Assembly (NCBI GenBank): GCA_965226435.1
Contig: CBDDCY010000011.1
Location: forward strand, 62,001 to 126,000
DNA from: UBA6623 sp965226435
GTDB lineage: Bacteria > Acidobacteriota > Terriglobia > Bryobacterales > UBA6623
Direction: 5' to 3'
DNA length: 64,000 nucleotides
The first letter of the stretch is position 1; each line of letters begins with the position of its first letter. The notes under the pieces were generated by a model. It was not told the origin of the DNA, searched no databases, and was given only the letters and a program-made list of their open reading frames with translations. Below are positions 60,852 through 64,000 of the stretch, piece after piece. The position numbers and the translations under genes are program-made.

Positions 60852-62183
60852 TCAGGCCGCGCGATGCCGTTCCAAGAAGAACGCGTGCAAGAGGCGGTCG
60901 ACCTGCATCAGCCCCTCGCGAGTCAACTCAATCGTGCCGTTATACCGGCGCAGCCATCCGGCTTGTTCGTATTCGCGAAACACCGGCCCCCAGCGCTCGT
61001 TCACGTCCACGCCGAAGCGGCCGCGGAAAACGTCGGTCGAAACCCGCCCGAGTTTCATTTGCAGCACGAACTGACGAATTAGCTTCTCCTCGTCGTCCAT
61101 CTCGACGGCTCGCCAAACAGGCAATCGCCCTTCGCGAACCGCCGCCAGATATGGATCCATGTGGATTTCGTTTTGATAGTGCACACCGTCGAGATGCCCG
61201 AAAGCGGACACGCCCACGGCCAGCATGTCGGCGCCGGACCACAGCGAGTCACGGTAAACGAACTTCGCGCGCGCCGGGTCTTTGACCGCGGTGTAGGCGC
61301 TGCCGATCGTATACCCGGCTTGTTCGAGAGCGGCGAAGGCCTCGGCGACCCAACGACGTTTGGTCTTCCAATTGGCGACGGGAGCGGCGAGGCGGCCTTC
61401 GTCGCGCATTTCCCGATAGATGGTCGTATTGGGAGGAACCTCCATTTGGTAAACCGTCACGGCGTCGGGGCCGAGTTCGACGGCCTTCTCGACGACGCGG
61501 CGCCAATTCTCGTCGGTTTCTCCGATCATGCCGGCGATCAAGTCGATATTGACATGCGGGAAACCGGCGGCGCGGATCCAATCATAGGACCGATGAATTT
61601 CCATCGAACGATGGGCGCGATTGTTGAGTTCCAGGATGTGATCATCGAAATTCTCAACACCCAGGCTGAGGCGCGTAATGCCGAGCTCACGGAGCGTTTG
61701 CACTTTTTTCTCGGTGAGCGTGCCGGGCTCGCACTCAAAGGCGATTTCCTCGGCGTCGTCCCAGGGGAAAGCCTTCCGGAGGCGCGAGATCAGGTCGCTG
61801 AGTTGCGTCCGTGAAAGATAAGACGGCGTGCCGCCGCCGAAGTAGAGAAAACGAATCTTGCGGTCGTTGATGAAGGCGGTTTCCGCCAGCCGTTCGGCCT
61901 CTCGTCCCATCGCCTCGAGGTAGTCGACGATTTCGTTGCTGTTCTTGTCGGTGTAGACGCGGAAATAACAAAAGTGACAGCGTTTTCGGCAGAAGGGGAT
62001 ATGGACGTAAATCCCGAGCGCGGTGTCGGGTTGGCCGGGATGGTCGAAGCGGTCGTGGGCCCGAGCGGCATACTGGGATCGCCAGCAAGAGAACGGCGGG
62101 TAGTTCGAGACGAAGTAGCCGCCGACGGTGGTCTCCTCCTGCTCATCAGGCAGCACGGTCAGCGATGGGGCGGTGTCGGACAT
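60852..62183 (-). CDS. HemN/HemW-like radical SAM enzyme
   Basis: 443 aa from ATG at 62183. The [4Fe-4S]-SAM motif is CxxxCxxC in IPFCRKRCHFCYFRVYTDKN, followed by IRFLYFGGGTPSYLSRTQLS, ITRLSLGVENFDDHILELNN, VNIDLIAGMIGETDENWRRV and a HemN C-terminal domain (VLQMKLGRVSTDVFRGRFG). Could be a coproporphyrinogen dehydrogenase or a related heme-processing or anaerobic enzyme. The halogenase-like gene is nearby but separated by vapBC, so no operon is claimed. Confidence 0.87.
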   Translation of the reverse strand: MSDTAPSLTVLPDEQEETTVGGYFVSNYPPFSCWRSQYAARAHDRFDHPGQPDTALGIYVHIPFCRKRCHFCYFRVYTDKNSNEIVDYLEAMGREAERLAETAFINDRKIRFLYFGGGTPSYLSRTQLSDLISRLRKAFPWDDAEEIAFECEPGTLTEKKVQTLRELGITRLSLGVENFDDHILELNNRAHRSMEIHRSYDWIRAAGFPHVNIDLIAGMIGETDENWRRVVEKAVELGPDAVTVYQMEVPPNTTIYREMRDEGRLAAPVANWKTKRRWVAEAFAALEQAGYTIGSAYTAVKDPARAKFVYRDSLWSGADMLAVGVSAFGHLDGVHYQNEIHMDPYLAAVREGRLPVWRAVEMDDEEKLIRQFVLQMKLGRVSTDVFRGRFGVDVNERWGPVFREYEQAGWLRRYNGTIELTREGLMQVDRLLHAFFLERHRAA

Positions 62184-62343
62184 GGCGGGCAAGGCAGCGG
62201 AGCCGTCCTTCTTAGTGTAGGAAACCCGAGAACTTCGCGAGCGGCCGAAAGGGCAAGCCCGCGCGAGACGCTTCGCATCGTGGCTCTCCGGGTCGGCGCG
62301 GCCTTCGACGCCGGAAGCGATTCTGTTCCGTTACAGTAGTTTG

Positions 62344-63393
62344 ATGCCCACTCTGCAACCCGCCGAACTCACTACCTTTTCCACTGCCATTTTCGCGGCC
62401 GCCGGGGCTCGCGACGAAGATTCCCGCATTGTCAGCGAGGCCCGCGTCGAAGCCAATCTCGTCGGTCACGATTCCCACGGCGTCATGCGACTGCCCTCCT
62501 ACGTTGAATGGATGGAGAAAGGATGGGTCAATACCCAAGCGACGTTCAAGGTCGTCGTCGACGCCGACTCGTTCGCCGTGATCGACGGCGATTGGGGATT
62601 CGGCCAAGTGATGGGCCGTAAAGCAACCGAGCTGGCGATTGAGAAAGCGCGCGCGAACGGGGTCGCCATCGTCGCCGGACGCCAATGTTGCCACATGGGC
62701 CGATTCGGTGAATATCCCGCCCTGGCGGCCCAAGCCGGCATGGCCGCCGTTTTGTTCTCGAATACGCACGGAGGCGGCAAGATCGTGGCCCCCTGGGGAG
62801 GCGTCGAGCGGCGCCTTTCCGCCAATCCGATTGCCATCGCGGTTCCGCGAAAAGACGGTTCCCCGATTGTCGTCGACGTTTCGACCTGCACGATCGCGGA
62901 GGGCAAGGTGCGTAACATGCGGACGGCCGGGGAGTCGGCACCGGAGGGCTGCATTATTGACGCCGAGGGAAATCCGACTACCGACCCCAACAAATTCTAC
63001 GGCCCGCCGGAAGGGGCGCTGCTGTCGTTCGCGCGTCACAAGGGCTTCGCGTTGGGGTTAGCGGGCGACATCCTGGCCGGAGCGCTGTCGGGCGCGGGCT
63101 GCAGCCGTCCCGACACGCAACGAGTGGGCAACAGCTTCATGCTTACGCTGGTCGATGTGGATCGAATGCGCGGTGCCGACCCGTTCGAGGATGATGTGCG
63201 GGGCTTGCTCGAATACGTCAAGAGCAGTCGGCTCGCGCCGGGAGTTGAGGAAATTCTCATCCCCGGCGAGCCGGAGGAAAGAATGCGCGCGCAACGCGTG
63301 TCCGACGGCATCCCGATTCATCCCGACACCTGGGACAACGTGTGCGGTACGGCTGAAAAATACGGAGTGGCGGCGCCGGCGGTCCGAGAATGA
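62344..63393 (+). CDS. Ldh2/malate/ureidoglycolate dehydrogenase family
   Basis: 349 aa from ATG at 62344 (a TTG just before is less likely). VGHDSHGVMRLPSYVEWMEK, DGDWGFGQVMGRKATELAIE, FSNTHGGGKIVAPWGGVERR, LSANPIAIAVPRKDG and GFALGLAGDILAGALSGAGC are the classic Ldh2 features, with substrate His and the NAD site. It oxidises a 2-hydroxy acid; the exact substrate is unknown. Convergent with the CpaE-like gene, 6 bp apart. Confidence 0.9.
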   Translation: MPTLQPAELTTFSTAIFAAAGARDEDSRIVSEARVEANLVGHDSHGVMRLPSYVEWMEKGWVNTQATFKVVVDADSFAVIDGDWGFGQVMGRKATELAIEKARANGVAIVAGRQCCHMGRFGEYPALAAQAGMAAVLFSNTHGGGKIVAPWGGVERRLSANPIAIAVPRKDGSPIVVDVSTCTIAEGKVRNMRTAGESAPEGCIIDAEGNPTTDPNKFYGPPEGALLSFARHKGFALGLAGDILAGALSGAGCSRPDTQRVGNSFMLTLVDVDRMRGADPFEDDVRGLLEYVKSSRLAPGVEEILIPGEPEERMRAQRVSDGIPIHPDTWDNVCGTAEKYGVAAPAVRE

Positions 63394-63399
63394 AGATTT

Positions 63400-64000
63400 T
63401 TAGAGGAACTTCCACCTCTTGGCAACCTTTTTCGGCTCCATACCCAAGACGTGGAAAGCGAAGCCGTCGATCTCTTGCCCCAATTCCGAACTCCGCGGAA
63501 TCAGAGCCCCCTTCACATAGGAGTCGGTGACAACCGAGTAATCATTGCTGAACCGCCAATCGATGGACGAGCCGACGACCTTGCTGATGTCGTCGGCGTC
63601 CATGCCTCGCTTGGCGTCTACGCGGTTGACGACCAACTTGATCTTCTCCTGTGGAACTTGGACCTGCATCAATTGGTTGATGCGCCGGCGCGCTAAGTGA
63701 AGCGACATGATCTCGGCGGTGGAAACCAGGTACACGGCGTCGGCTTGCTGCAGGACGAACTGGGACGAGCTGAACAGCGCATTCGGTAGGTCCACAACGA
63801 CGCACGAATAGAGCCTCGTGGCCGACTCGAAGACTTCGTGGAGCAGATTAGACTGTAGCTCACGGGGCATATCGGTACTCGCGGCGGGCGAAGGCAGCAC
63901 GTCGAGCCCGTTGCAACTCAAAACAATCCGCGGCCACAATTCGTCGATCATGTCAATGCGCGCGACAGCGTCGACGAACGTGAATTCCGGCTTGAGGCGC
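63400..64000 (-). CDS. CpaE-like pilus assembly ATPase, N-terminus beyond the window
   Basis: The frame runs to the right edge. EFTFVDAVARIDMIDELWPRI, LDVLPSPAAST and SATRLYSCVVVDLPNALFSS belong to the MinD-like CpaE fold (Walker B-like hydrophobic strand then D), followed by ADAVYLVSTAEIMSLHLARR and LVVNRVDAKRGMDADDISKV. The Walker A part is off the edge. CpaE places Tad/Flp pili; a tad locus probably continues to the right. Confidence 0.8.
   Translation of the reverse strand, partial: RLKPEFTFVDAVARIDMIDELWPRIVLSCNGLDVLPSPAASTDMPRELQSNLLHEVFESATRLYSCVVVDLPNALFSSSQFVLQQADAVYLVSTAEIMSLHLARRRINQLMQVQVPQEKIKLVVNRVDAKRGMDADDISKVVGSSIDWRFSNDYSVVTDSYVKGALIPRSSELGQEIDGFAFHVLGMEPKKVAKRWKFL

Overview
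The window looks like chromosome from a GC-rich Acidobacteriota, most plausibly the Solibacter/Bryobacter side. The pointers are a protein ending in a TIGR03437-type domain after NHL repeats (17918-22400), a DUF1592/DUF1552 pair (33396-37087), several Tat-exported enzymes and many dispersed hairpin repeats. The assignment rests on gene content only; there is no rRNA or marker gene here.

Layout. 1-935: truncated tyrosine integrase beside tRNA-Pro(UGG), probably the edge of an island that continues leftwards. 1021-6678: frameshifted NHL protein, rmuC, PAS-GGDEF-EAL protein and a TPR protein. 6976-7173: MITE-like element. 7182-15371: late flagellar locus flgM-flgN-like-flgK-flgL and flaG-fliS-fliD-fliT-like, with sigma-28-like promoters ahead of flgM and flaG. 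FlgK, FlgL and FliD share a homologous insert of about 205 residues. 15505-17822: higBA toxin-antitoxin locus whose toxin is split by a 1855-bp IS1595/ISXO2-type element with perfect 25-bp terminal repeats and an 8-bp target duplication; the element also holds a passenger frame and a decayed tRNA-Cys-like sequence. 17918-32599: exported-protein region with the frameshifted NHL/TIGR03437 gene, a DUF885 lipoprotein, membrane proteins, an MtrA/DmsE-type decaheme cytochrome with an MtrB/PioB-type porin, and a GH51 arabinofuranosidase. 32815-41869: SnoaL-like protein, DUF1592/DUF1552 pair, ankyrin protein, methyltransferase, MtfA-like peptidase with a SEC-C tail, and a TPR protein.

41858-46177: lysC-dapB-dapA-dapD, the entry into diaminopimelate/lysine synthesis, interrupted by an array of five small hairpins. 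46415-48653: IS256-family element probably inserted in a hypothetical gene. 49182-56470: HAD phosphatase, gamma-glutamyltransferase, GNAT, TonB-like protein, exported class V aminotransferase and an overlooked 44-aa membrane protein. 56474-64000: PGI-like sugar isomerase, halogenase-like flavoprotein, vapBC, HemN-like radical SAM enzyme, Ldh2-type dehydrogenase and a CpaE-like ATPase cut by the right edge.

Three kinds of signal stand out: the domain shared by three different flagellar junction/cap proteins; the IS1595-type insertion with its unusual cargo; and at least three families of small hairpin-array repeats filling intergenic gaps. Two long genes carry single-base frameshifts in otherwise well-conserved sequence, so assembly indels should be considered alongside true decay.
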